The notes below the pieces were generated by a model. It saw only the letters and a program-made list of their open reading frames with translations. It made no database searches and was not told where the DNA came from. The position numbers were made by a program, and so were the translations under genes. Positions 31,170-40,481 of a stretch of 64,000 nucleotides of DNA are shown one piece after another (the first letter of the stretch is position 1; each line of letters begins with the position of its first letter). The stretch lies in the NCBI GenBank assembly GCA_023053575.1, contig JAKZAP010000018.1, positions 18,442,202 through 18,506,201 on the forward strand, in the 5' to 3' direction. Source of the stretch: Branchinecta lynchi (lineage: Eukaryota; Arthropoda; Branchiopoda; Anostraca; Branchinectidae).

Positions 31170-33465
31170 TCACATGTCTTCTTCATCTTCTATTTGGACC
31201 TGAGCATTAGAGCAACTAGTTCCTTTGCAAGATTTGCAAGCAATGTTGCATTCGATGCCATTTCGATGACAGCTGCACCGGTCACTATCACAGGATCCCT
31301 TACAACCACACTTCACGACTGTGAGAATTTTCTTTGATGCCGCTGGAAGATCCGTGAGGATAGGGTACAGCATGCCGTTCTGGAGTTTCCATCCCCAGTT
31401 CTCAAGATCAAGGGCAGTGCTCTGAAGCCTGATCCAATCTTGTACTTGAAGATAGGTTCGGAAACAGTGAAATTTCGCTGCTGCTGAAGTAGGAGGTAGA
31501 TATTGGGGATGGACGAAAGTTGTAGACGTTGCTACTTTCTGCTGCAAGACTCGGTGCCGGTAACTGTCAAGATTGTCAGTAGATTTTCCACCATACAATA
31601 TAGAAAGTGCAGCCTCTCCCGCTGCTTTAATCTCTTCTTTCGAAGCATCAATTCGAGAAAACGTTGAAGCGCTTTCCCTAAACTGTTCGTTGTCTCTCAG
31701 CCGTTTAAGCGCAATCCCTTTGCCAAGTCCATGTAGACGGGAAGTTGTGTCGCAGCCAAGAATTGCGTGAGCAAAAGGAAGCAGTTTGCAGGTTTCAGTC
31801 CCAATCTTCTTAACAATGGCTTCGATGTCCCAAGTTGCGCCTGAAGTGGTTGCCTTAGGCTCACTGTGCAGGTAGACTTTGTGGTGCTCAGGACTAAAAT
31901 GATAAAGTAACAAGACCAACAAGTCGGTATCGTCACCGATAACTACAGTATCCCAAGTCTTCGAACACTCAACCGCTGTAAGCACAATAAGCAAGTCAGC
32001 ATCAGCTTTCGCTTGGATGGTTCTCAGACCTTTGCCTCGTAAATAATCAGAAAGTACATTGACGAAACGGGCTTTATTCTTTTTGCACGAAAGAAATTCC
32101 TCTTTTTTGGTGGTCAGTCTCATTTCTCGGCTAAACAGTACTTCCCGTCCAGTGACATGGTTTCGCTTAAGATGAGTCATATCTTTTGTCGAAGCAGCGA
32201 TGTCGTAGCCATCAAAGACAATAATGGCGTCTGGATATTTGGCCGAAACGTAGTTCCAGTATCGGTCTAAGATCTCCGAATATGTTTCTTTCTTCGCCCA
32301 GGGAATCCTGTGAAGCAAAGCGCCCCCGTCTAAGACGTAGGTGCAAGTCAGACTAAGCTTTTCCCCAATAGTATCAATTTCTGAAAGTCGCTTGATAGCT
32401 TTTGCCAGCTCTGGTTTATTTGGTTTTCGGAACGTGCTAGAATCGTCAAAAAGCAAGCAGGATAGGAGCAAAGCTCACATTTAAATGAAGATTCCTCGTC
32501 CATATTCAGTCTTTGGATACAGTTAGAAGACGCTGAAACAGCAATGAAGGGTCTAAACGGTGGATTTCTCTTCCATTTTTTTTGCTTCGCCGTCATAAGG
32601 ACTGCCTGACCCTTCCGTTTGAACGAATGCTCCTTCAGAAATTTCCCTACCATTTCGTCAAGAATCTTCTTCCCGACTGCTTTGTCGGCGTTCACGTTTT
32701 CTGCCGCAGTCGTGCCATTAGCAAGGCTTCGAAGCGATAGCGGATCACCCTCGAAAGGAGACGACTGCTCGACAAAGTATATAACTATTTGTGTGTCTTT
32801 GCAGTCCCTCTGCTGCCTTGAAAGACCAGACTCTTTGTGCTGGTCACTTGTGTGATACGAAATATTCGTCAGTTCTGGCATCAGAAAATTACCGTGAGCA
32901 CATGCTGGACGTCCCATTACCCACTGAAGTCTCTGTACTTCCGTCATTCCTCTACTTCTAGTCAATCCGGTTGCCGTTTTCAGACTTCTCATCAATTTTT
33001 GTTCTATGACCAAATCTGTAGATAAACCGGCCCAAAATCTGTCCGGTCTTCTCACAACGTTCAAGCCTTTTCCGAAAGACTGGAAAGTGTTGGGCTTGCA
33101 TGTTCAAGTCTGTTCATCTGCTGCAGGTACAGCCTCGCCGACTTCGTGTAGTTGTTGTGACCAGCTGCTGCGAGGTAAGGGAGCATGTCGGAAACTGTTT
33201 GCAAATGAAGTTTCCATTGACCTGTACGTTCAGCTCTGAGGAAATTTCGCAGAATGGCAACCATGTCCATGTACTGGATCCACAGCTTTCCTGTTCGAGT
33301 CTCGTGACTTCGCTCTGATTTAAGAGCCGACAGAGAAGCTTTGACCTTCATGAGAATTGAAGACTGGGAGATATGATCAAGAGAAGCTCGTCCATCCATT
33401 ATGTTCTCATATAGGTCTTTGATTTCACTAAGCTCAACCGTATTCAATGCAAGTTCTGTATTCAT
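31170..33465 (-). pseudogene. PIN/FEN-like nuclease with CXC zinc cluster, frameshifted
   Basis: Three overlapping minus-strand frames form one gene: 33465-33061, 33064-32348 and 32471-31170. The breaks lie near 33065-33085 and 32445-32475. In order the protein has a helical region (TGKLWIQYMDMVAILRNFLR; DMLPYLAAAGHNNYTKSAR), a conserved block (RPDRFWAGLSTDLVIEQ; GLTRSRGMTEVQRLQWVMG), then a PIN/FEN-like fold with acidic residues in ADADLLIVLTAV, VVIGDDTDLLVLLLYH and AHAILGCDTTSRLHGLGKG, and a C-terminal Cys cluster (KCGCKGSCDSDRCSCHRNG) of the CXC/Tesmin type. From memory, multi-copy uncharacterised proteins with the same blocks exist in several invertebrate genomes and are longer at the N terminus. 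This copy therefore seems N-truncated; it starts just inside the right TIR. The nuclease assignment rests on the acidic pattern only. Confidence 0.7.
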
Positions 33466-33536
33466 TTCACGCTTTATGTCGTGCGTGTGTGTGGAGGGGG
33501 GGGAAACGGCTCAGGGATGGTCAAACACAGAACCGA

Positions 33537-33781
33537 GTCCATATTCGTGATCTACGTACCAGATTTTCCTATCACAGACTTTTTAAAAGTGCAAGTTAAT
33601 TTTTTTTAAAAGTCGTTATTTTAGAAGAAAAGACGAAAAAACGTCAATTTCGCCTCGACCGATTTTGGCCGATTTTGTATATGTTGTAGAGAATTTTTTT
33701 CCGGTTCGAATGATACCAAAATCAAAACTTTTGCAATTTGTTTGAGGTAACCCCTAAAATTAATTTAGATTGACTGTACTA
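33537..33781. repeat. Nested element right TIR
   Basis: Inverted match to 30618-30850, with a few small indels (for example near the outer TTAATTTTAGGGG). Confidence 0.85.
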
Positions 33782-33784
33782 TAA

Positions 33785-33935
33785 CGTCCGAGAACTGACT
33801 GAAACTTAAGCTTCAGAGGCTGCTTAATTTCAAGTAATTTCGGCAGAAAGTCCCACCAATCGTGGCGAAGCATCACTTCAATCCCCTTCTTGTTTAAGTC
33901 TGAATTCTCAGAATGTGTGTACGTAGAATTTTACG
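33785..33935 (-). pseudogene. Unassigned Polinton coding remnant
   Basis: On the minus strand one frame stays open for about 48 codons and includes VMLRHDWWDFLPKLLEIKQP. It lies directly between the major capsid stub and the nested element, out of frame with the former. It may be part of the deleted region's gene content; no family recognised. Confidence 0.3.
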
Positions 33936-33936
33936 A

Positions 33937-34206
33937 CTAAAGGGATAATATTTTACCATTTTCGTATGCAAGACTATGACCGGCGGCCAGATCACTGCCG
34001 TCGGATGCTTTAATTTTCAGTTTTACTTCGAAGAAAGCACTCGTCAAGTCCAAAAACACGTCGTCTTGAGCTTCCAGCTTAAAATCGATAGGAGAATTGG
34101 TGGCAATGGTATTAATCGGGTAATATGTTTCATAGACGCTCGACTTGATTGAAATGTCTTGAACTTGCTCGGAGAACAGATTTACGCCCGATGTGAGTCC
34201 AGCCAT
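33937..34206 (-). pseudogene. Major capsid protein, N-terminal stub
   Basis: The ATG (34204-34206) lies 6 bases after the stop of the pVI-like gene. The first 75 or so residues resemble the N terminus of Polinton double jelly-roll capsid proteins: LFSEQVQDISIKSS, YYPINTIATNSPIDFKL and DDVFLDLTSAFFEVKLKI. The frame ends after 89 codons; the usual length is above 450. Nothing of the two jelly rolls remains before the nested transposon 150 bases on, so a deletion removed most of the gene. Without it, no particle of its own can be formed. Confidence 0.7.
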
Positions 34207-34211
34207 AGCAT

Positions 34212-34742
34212 CTAGTAGATGTCACTAAAAAAATCACTTTTTGAACGCTGAGGGCTTTTCCTTTTCCTGCCACTTGCTCCAGCAGGCTTTTTTGGAGTTT
34301 TCTTTTTGTCTTTTACAGATTTAGTCTGACGTTGACGTATCGTTGTTTCCGATGCGGATGGTTCCCTGAGACTGACCAGACGAGGACGAGCGCGACGTTT
34401 TATTATACCATGTCCACTTTGAGGCTGCTGTCATTTAAGACTCTCTCCTACTTCACGTGCTGATTTTCGTAAATTTTGCGCGACACTCGATTGAAAATCT
34501 TGTCCTCCGCCCCAGTCGCTGAGCGTGTCGGCTGCAAATCGTCCAGCGCGTGGCAAAATGTGCTCTCGTGCCAGGGGAATGATACCACGAAATATTCGCG
34601 ACAAGAAAGACCCCAGACCATGACCTCGCATGATGGCCCTGCCTTGAAAGACAGGTATTGCACCACCATGACCCCGTTGAGGATACAGAGTTGACATGCA
34701 ACATTCAACAGACGGCACTACTATCTCGTTGTGGCGGTTCAT
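34212..34742 (-). pseudogene. pVI-like minor capsid protein, in-frame stop
   Basis: The ATG at 34742-34740 follows the penton stop by 5 bases. The first half has the usual Polinton form: Gly-rich start (GHGGAIPVFQG, MRGHGLGSFLSRIFRGI), then an amphipathic helix region with PRAGRFAADTLSDWG, as in adenovirus protein VI-like membrane-active proteins. A TGA at 34431-34433 interrupts the frame; the same frame then continues for 73 codons as a basic tail rich in Lys/Arg, ending with TAG at 34212. The position between penton and major capsid is the standard one. Confidence 0.65.
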
Positions 34743-34747
34743 GCTGT

Positions 34748-35518
34748 TCAGGATTTTCGAACGGGTCTGAAGTGGCACACGACTACGGCAAGACCTCGTT
34801 TGATAGGTAATAGTTTCCCTATTTCAGTGCGCAATGATATTCGCACCAGCGACACTTGATTACTGACCAGTGGACAATAGATAGGGTGTGTTATATCGTA
34901 GTGGAACATAGGTTCAGAACCTGCTTTTCGTTCCAGAATTCGGAGCAGTGGCAACTGTATCGAGCCGACGTGTTGCGCTGACTGTACAATATCAGTGTAA
35001 ATCATTATGGATTGAAAATCGAAGTCGAATCCGGGTACAACGTCACTATAAAGTCCTACGCTGGAATCTTCAGATTCATAGCAATAGGCTTATTTTTTCC
35101 CTTTGGCGAAGGCCAGAGAATAGGATTCGATTTTCTTTCGGCAAAAAAGTAACGTTAATAGTATCTGAAACTTGTTTGCCCACCATCTCTCGGGTTAAAT
35201 CTCGACATAGGTCGTGAATATTCGTGTACGGAACACGAGTTAGCGTAAACTTAGCGTAGCGGCGCAAAAATTGTCCTTGAATTGTGTCGTTAGGATTAGC
35301 GTTTTCCGGCGGATAGACATAGATATGATAGTCTCCGTCAACTCTCATCGATTCAAATTGATTGGAAACAATCAGATCGACGAGTGCTATTTCGTAGGGC
35401 TCGTCGAATTTGAGCGACGGATAGAGGCGAGTGATGAAATCAGTTGTCAGATTCTCTTCATCGAAAAGTGGATTTGGTTCTTAGACATAAATGTCACGTA
35501 AATCCCTTCACTGGTCAT
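34748..35518 (-). pseudogene. Penton-like minor capsid protein, two frameshifts
   Basis: The ATG (35518-35516) overlaps the TGA of the integrase as ATGA. The start MTSEGIYVTF and the later segments YTDIVQSAQHVGSIQLPLLR and HPIYCPLV match Polinton single jelly-roll minor capsid (penton) proteins. The frame changes near 35440-35470 and again near 35040-35100, so three frames carry the protein in order. The end (TGA at 34748-34750) is 5 bases before the pVI-like gene. The product would be the vertex protein of the virion; this copy is not functional. Confidence 0.7.
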
Positions 35519-37353
35519 TTTTGTTTCCTAACGGAAGTGGCGGGGATCCAGCTATTTGCCGAACTTGGGTAGCCTACCCAAGACACAAAATGTTCTCGGT
35601 GAACACCTTTGCCTCTAGACTTGAGAATACGATTGACGTCGTACTCGCCTGAATCGAAGACAGGAGTTAGTTCACTTTCGTAAAAACCACCTTTAATCTC
35701 GTTACCTGTCCAATCACTGAGCCGATATGTCCACGGATAAGTGTTTATAACCTGCGTGATTTGGAAAATTTCAACGGACCAAAGAAAATTTTTCTTTGTA
35801 AACGTTTGCAGGTCTGATTGAATGCGCACTTTCTGCCCCGCATGAAAGCGTGAATTTAGCCTTCGCTTTGGTCGACCTGTGTCTCTATCAGCGTTTTCTT
35901 GAACTGGCTGGTGACGCTCATACGCATCCGCTGGTGACAGTCCGTTTAGCGATCGATGACTTTGCTCATTATAGATCCTGAGGAGTAGCGGAAGAACATC
36001 GACAAATTTGTAGGTTTTCTTTAAATTATTGTATCGTGAAATCAGCGAACGGATTGATCGGATACAACGTTCAGATAAACTAGCTTTGATGTTACTGTGC
36101 GTTGAATAGTGTCTTGTGTGGTACTTGGCAAAAATAGCTTGAGAATCACGATTGTAGAATTCGGTGCCCCTATCCGTTTGAAGTAGTTCAAATCGTTGAC
36201 GTGCAAAGATTTTCTCCAGCGCTTTTGCCACTTCCATTCCAAGCTTGTTTTTTAAGGGCTCCACGAAAACATAACGTGAATAAACGTCAATTACAATAAG
36301 AATAAACGTTCATGGTTTATTAGCACCCAAATGGCCACCCTGTAGCTGCATTAGGTCTGCCTGCCCCATTTCCGACGGATACAGGGCTCTGACCTCACGG
36401 AACGAAGCAGGCCTTACACGCCGATTACGATATAATGTGTAGGATGGTTGTGACTGTAAAAATTTACTGGCGGACTTCACGCTTACATTCCCCTGCGTTG
36501 AAAGCGTGTGTGGTGCTGACAGGCTTCCGGGAGAACCAACGTTACTATAAATTTGTGCTAAGTCATCCATGAATGTTTCAGACGAGCCGACACGGGTTGC
36601 TGTTTTCGTAAAATAATCTTTTTTAGCCGCCGACGATAAAGGGGTACTAAATGCAAATGCCCCCTGTCCTTTTGTAGTTGGTGTGTCTTCGAACGTACTA
36701 GTGTGCTGGTAAGTAGATGGTGTTCCAGCAGGGAACGATGCCCGACGCTCTCTGAGCGTTTTTAGTTCACGTAATACCTTTTTGTTTCGAACAAGCCCTA
36801 TAGGGAAGCGATTGCGATGCAGAAATTCGGCTAAAAACGAAACGAACGTCAAAAGATTGCGTCGGTCTCCACACAAATCGAGCAGAAGATCAGAGGCAAT
36901 GTATTGGTTTTGATCAATTTCGAATCTATTCAAATTAGGTTCGAACACAAGACCAGGCATCGTCTTGAGTGCTTTCAATGCAGTGTCTCCACTTGAACGA
37001 TAGCTACTCGGAAGCAAGTTCGTAATTTCAAGAGTCGGATTGTCAGGTGAACCCACTGCCTCTATGCCGCCAACAAAAGAGGGATCAGTCTTTTGCTGAT
37101 AAACATCTACCGACTGAACTTGTACGGGTTTCTGCAGCTGTCTGGATTGCTTCTGCAGCCGCTGAATTGTGTTTTGCAAAGTATACAGTTTAATATCGTC
37201 ACCCACAGTATCATCATCGAGAAGCAAAGCCAGATGTTCTTCTAGGCTAGCCGCAGGCGATAAAGAGCTTTCTACAATTGGAAGCAATTTATACGGCTTT
37301 GCTCCGTTGGCACCCCCGAAAGCTTTCATTACTTTATCCACGTGAAAACGCAC
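35515..37353 (-). pseudogene. Integrase (DDE, chromodomain) fused to an upstream Polinton domain, in-frame stop
   Basis: The frame opens at 37353. Residues 1-215 correspond to a small separate Polinton protein of unknown function (LLPSSYRSSGDTALKALKTM; NQYIASDLLLDLCGDRRNLL). The integrase part starts at about residue 262 (MDDLAQIYSN, ATG at 36570-36568), with YTLYRNRRVRP leading to the first catalytic Asp in QADLMQLQ (36355-36357). A TGA at 36310-36312 interrupts the frame, which then continues unchanged with the second Asp (LLQTDRGTEF, 36172-36174), the Glu (SLSERCIRS, 36070-36072) and a C-terminal chromodomain (YDVNRILKSRGKG; SWVGYPSSANSWIPA). The enzyme would insert the element and make the 6-base duplication. 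With the premature stop no active enzyme is expected. Confidence 0.85.
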
Positions 37354-37669
37354 TTAAGAGCCCGCTGACCACGGGCAGAAGTAAAGAGAATATTGAACCG
37401 CCGTTTTGTATAAGTTTTTTTCGTTTGTCTCTTTTTGTGATTTTCTTGTTGGCTAGTGTGCGAAGTAGGTTCCTATGTTTGCACAAAGATTTGCGAACTC
37501 CGTTCGACACTTCAACGTTATCCCGTTGAAGATTTAAACACAGAGTACAGAGCGATTTCAAAAACTCGTCCGGAGCTTGTGTTAGAACACTTTCACGAAG
37601 TTTTCTTTTTTTCGACGTTGCTAGCAACTGAAATATCGGCTGCTGACGTCTAAGCTGACTCAGTGACAT
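37334..37669 (-). CDS. Small basic Polinton protein (pX/core-like) with hydrophobic tail
   Basis: ATG at 37669-37667, overlapping the ATPase TGA by about 10 bases. The 111 residues have a helical N-terminal half, the motif LCKHRNLLRTLANKK, a basic stretch (KKITKRDKRKKLIQ) and a Gly-Gly hydrophobic end (NGGSIFSLLLPVVSGLLSAF). The same layout, basic segment then GG-hydrophobic helix, is common to small proteins of Polintons and adintoviruses that have been compared with adenovirus core or membrane-active peptides. It overlaps the start of the next frame (37353) by about 20 bases. Intact. Confidence 0.6.
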   Translation of the reverse strand: MSLSQLRRQQPIFQLLATSKKRKLRESVLTQAPDEFLKSLCTLCLNLQRDNVEVSNGVRKSLCKHRNLLRTLANKKITKRDKRKKLIQNGGSIFSLLLPVVSGLLSAFSRG

Positions 37670-38319
37670 TGTAAGACTAACTGTTTTTTTGCCGTCAGTT
37701 GTGGATTTATATACACCGTGATGCACGGTTGAAAAATATCGGTAAGAAGGCGTAAATTTTTATCAGTGGCGGTCAAATCAATGACAATGTAACCATGCTT
37801 TCGTGCAGTAGCCATTTCGTAGGCAGAAAGTAACAGCTTTCGTTCAGAAGGAAATATTTGTGAACCTAGCGTGATGATAGAACTTGAGTCACGAGCATTT
37901 CGAAATAAAATAATATGTGTTAGGTTAAGTGTCAACTGACGAATGGGTTTAGCGCGGTGAAACAAGTTGTGTAAAATCATCACACACGTGATACTGTGAT
38001 GATGACTGTACACGGCATAGAGATTAATCAACTCCTGCTGATAGCGGTCAATTTCATCTGCCAAGTCGTCGGCTATGAAAAGCATGTTCGGTCGAATTGA
38101 ATCAAAGACATTGAGACCTTGTACGAAACGCGCAGTGGGGCAGATTTTGTGTACACGCTCGTAGATTGGTTGCCATGTTTTGTAGGCAATCAATACATTT
38201 CTTGGTACCGGGTCGAACAGTTTTGACATATATTGCAACATTTTGAAATAAAGCTCAGTCTTGCCCGATGAACTCGGACCGACAATCCAAAGCCGAGCAG
38301 GAGTTGCTATGCGATACAT
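37660..38319 (-). CDS. DNA-packaging ATPase (FtsK/HerA-like)
   Basis: ATG at 38319-38317 is preferred over upstream non-ATG codons because the protein then begins MYRIATPARLWIVGPSSSGKTE, with the Walker A motif (GPSSSGKT) at the usual distance from the N terminus. Walker B is MLFIADDLADEID, followed by the sensor-like HNLFHRAKPIRQL. About 219 residues, normal for Polinton ATPases, which move DNA into the capsid. The frame is intact and ends with TGA. It is followed by the basic core-like protein with a short overlap. Confidence 0.85.
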   Translation of the reverse strand: MYRIATPARLWIVGPSSSGKTELYFKMLQYMSKLFDPVPRNVLIAYKTWQPIYERVHKICPTARFVQGLNVFDSIRPNMLFIADDLADEIDRYQQELINLYAVYSHHHSITCVMILHNLFHRAKPIRQLTLNLTHIILFRNARDSSSIITLGSQIFPSERKLLLSAYEMATARKHGYIVIDLTATDKNLRLLTDIFQPCITVYINPQLTAKKQLVLQCH

Positions 38320-38464
38320 GTCCAGACTTGAACTGACCTCACAGTGTAGGGTAAACACATTTTTATTTAAAAAAAAAAAAAATTGATAGTAACGAAATTA
38401 TTATTTTCTTTCAAATCGTATTAGTGGTAAAAATACAGTTTAGGGTCACTTACTTTGAAGGCTT

Positions 38465-38929
38465 TTACTCTTCGAAGGAAATGACCCTTCGTACGCCTTC
38501 GAGACGGACGTTCAGCTTTGTCCTATCTAGAACGTCCTCCTCGAAGGCGGTGTATTTTTCACCCAAATAAGTATGGCATTTTTCGCCCTGTTCATCCACG
38601 AGAACAAGGAGAAGGGCCCTTCCAAAGGAAGTGGTGGCTTTACCCCAAGAAATTACTCGAAGCTGTTCCCCCACAAGGGATCCAACCGCCCTGTATCTCA
38701 AGGCGGTTGCACTGTTGGCCTCATTCAGCTGGTCTAATTTGAGCTTTCGACTAGCGGGGGTAGCTTTTGCTGCTGCTGGTGATAATGATGGTGCTGGCAC
38801 TGATGATGATGACGACGATGAAGTCGACGGACTTGTCGATGGACCTGCTGACGTCGATGTAACTGCTCGCTGGTTTTCTTCTGGTTCCAAGTCAATGTGT
38901 AGAATCGACGGCATAATACGTCGGGGCAT
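38465..38929 (-). CDS. OB-fold-like Polinton protein with Ser-rich linker
   Basis: ATG at 38929-38927, 154 residues. N terminus MPRRIMPSILHIDLEPEE, then a Ser/Thr/Pro-rich linker, then a compact domain: VGSLVGEQLRVISWGKATTS, LLLVLVDEQGEKCHTYLGEKY and TAFEED. The strand pattern (VGEQL...T..G..LL.VLV...KY.AF) matches the family C protein at 23761-24111, giving an independent link between the two elements. An OB-fold and single-strand DNA binding are inferred from this pattern. It lies upstream of the ATPase on the same strand, and its frame is intact. Confidence 0.5.
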   Translation of the reverse strand: MPRRIMPSILHIDLEPEENQRAVTSTSAGPSTSPSTSSSSSSSVPAPSLSPAAAKATPASRKLKLDQLNEANSATALRYRAVGSLVGEQLRVISWGKATTSFGRALLLVLVDEQGEKCHTYLGEKYTAFEEDVLDRTKLNVRLEGVRRVISFEE

Positions 38930-40240
38930 CTAGAAGAGAAACTATGGTGAGAATTTCATCAACAAAACATCGGGTGATCAATTCTGACTCTATACACTAC
39001 CATGCTCCTGCAATTACAATCCGTTAATCCCCACTCATGAACTAGGACAGTTGGCCTGAACTTGATTCTATCACCAAAAATGGGTAGTTTAGAGAAAGAC
39101 GGGAGCTGAAACTTTCTCTTTTTATCATTAGACAAAAGTGAGTTTGAATCAACAAATACCTTCGGATTAAAAAATTACGTATCAGGAAAAACCTTTTTAT
39201 AACCAAGATCCTTCCGTCAACACAGACAGGTTAACATCCTGTGTAGATAATGAATACCGATGGGGATTATTGGATGAGCGTAACTTCCCTTGACAAAGAA
39301 ATATCTACAAAAACGAATAAGTAAGAATTAAGAACTGGTCTTAGATCCTGCAATTGTGTATCAGTTAAAAGTGTATCTCTCTTGCCCTCTCGAATAACCA
39401 AGATCATACCGTACAGACTAACAGGTCATCATCCTGTTTAGATAACATATAGCCACGGCGGTTCATTGGATACGCGTTACTTGCATTTTTGTTGAGCTTG
39501 GTGCCTTTTCAAGTTTCTAAAACCATTTTTTGTTCCCAAATTAATCGAGTAGCGTCACAATGGAACTTTAACATCAAACAATAGGAAGTCCTTCCCTTGA
39601 AAGAATAATATTACAAAAATGAATTACCTTGTTTTCAAGTAATATCGTGTTAATACTGGTGTCTAAACTTGAACTGATAATAAAACTGGCTCACCTTTCT
39701 GTTTTGTACTATCCATTAGCTACATTAAACATCCGAAGGGTGGATTATCCCGAAAACACGCGTTCGAATTAGCAATCCCGTTGATTTCCGAAGAAACAAG
39801 CATTAAAACCATACAACCTCCCCCGCGAAAAATCGATAGCAATCAGTGTTGACACCGGTTGCGGAACTATGCGCTTTTTCTTGCAGATTTCTGATTACTT
39901 TAAAGCAGGATGTAAGGTTCTATCACAGGTTATTTACCATTAAATGGAAAACTGAAGTAAACAGTGATGAACATAATTGTCAAATTAGCGACTTCAAATT
40001 TTTCCGTAATAATTCTTGAAAAGAAACCCGTTTCTTAGGAGACGCAACTTCAAAAAATTTTGCGGCCAAAAATAAAAATTTCTGTTGGAGAATAAAAACA
40101 TCATAAATGTTCATGTGGAAACAGTTTCCGCGAACAGAGCAACCATCGTCGTGACGAGTCATGAAGCCAGCTGGAAAGAACATATTATGCAAACAATTCC
40201 TTACGGTGTGGCAGTCTAGACACGGACTCCGATCAGTGAA
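38930..40240. other. Central non-coding region of the Polinton
   Basis: 1.3 kb between the leftward gene block and the rightward polymerase gene. It contains a diverged direct repeat of about 200 bases (39195-39260 and 39395-39460, both with ATAACCAAGATC and ACATCCTGT/TCATCCTGT TTAGATAA). This is the natural place for a bidirectional promoter; no defined box was identified. A minus-strand frame of 133 codons at 39980-40381 overlaps the polymerase first exon and is probably chance. Confidence 0.45.
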
Positions 40241-40281
40241 GAATGAGTGGAATGGAGAGCTCCAATGATGATTCGGTTGAA

Positions 40282-40481
40282 GTAAGTACATTGGCTGATA
40301 AGAATTCATATCCCCCTTTTCGAAGGAAGTTAGCTGCGACTTCATTTCATCCTCTCTGAATGGAGGCTGATACGACTTCATATCATCTTCTCTGGAAGAA
40401 CATAGATACTACGTCACATGAAGCGAGCTGGAAGGAGGTGTATATATGACATAATGTTTACATCATATTTGTTTCTTGCAG
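40282..40481 (+). other. Polymerase intron 1
   Basis: GTAAGT at the start, TTTGTTTCTTGCAG at the end, 200 bases, phase 0. Confidence 0.7.

Larger units (their letters stand above)
30618..33781. mobile_element. Nested TIR transposon, 3.16 kb, TAA duplication
   Basis: Inverted ends of about 235-245 bases (30618-30850 and 33537-33781) both start TAGTACAGTCAATCTAA and share CCTCAAACAAATTGCAAAAG, CATTCGAACCGGAAAAAAAT and ATCTGGTACGTAGATCACGA. The flanking TAA (30615-30617, 33782-33784) is a 3-base target duplication of the kind made by PIF/Harbinger transposases, but no such transposase is encoded. The only coding region is a broken gene with a PIN/FEN-like nuclease domain and CXC cluster. It is either non-autonomous with captured gene DNA, or a representative of a family whose own enzyme is not recognised. 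Confidence 0.8.

Noticed and set aside
34431..36312. In-frame TGA codons in the integrase and pVI-like genes read as a possible recoding of TGA
   Set aside because: TGA also ends the intact ATPase gene and the integrase itself, and neighbouring genes carry frameshifts. Ordinary decay explains the stops.
39980..40381. Minus-strand frame of 133 codons within the Polinton
   Set aside because: It overlaps the polymerase first exon and its donor site, has no recognisable motif and lies outside the compact leftward gene block.
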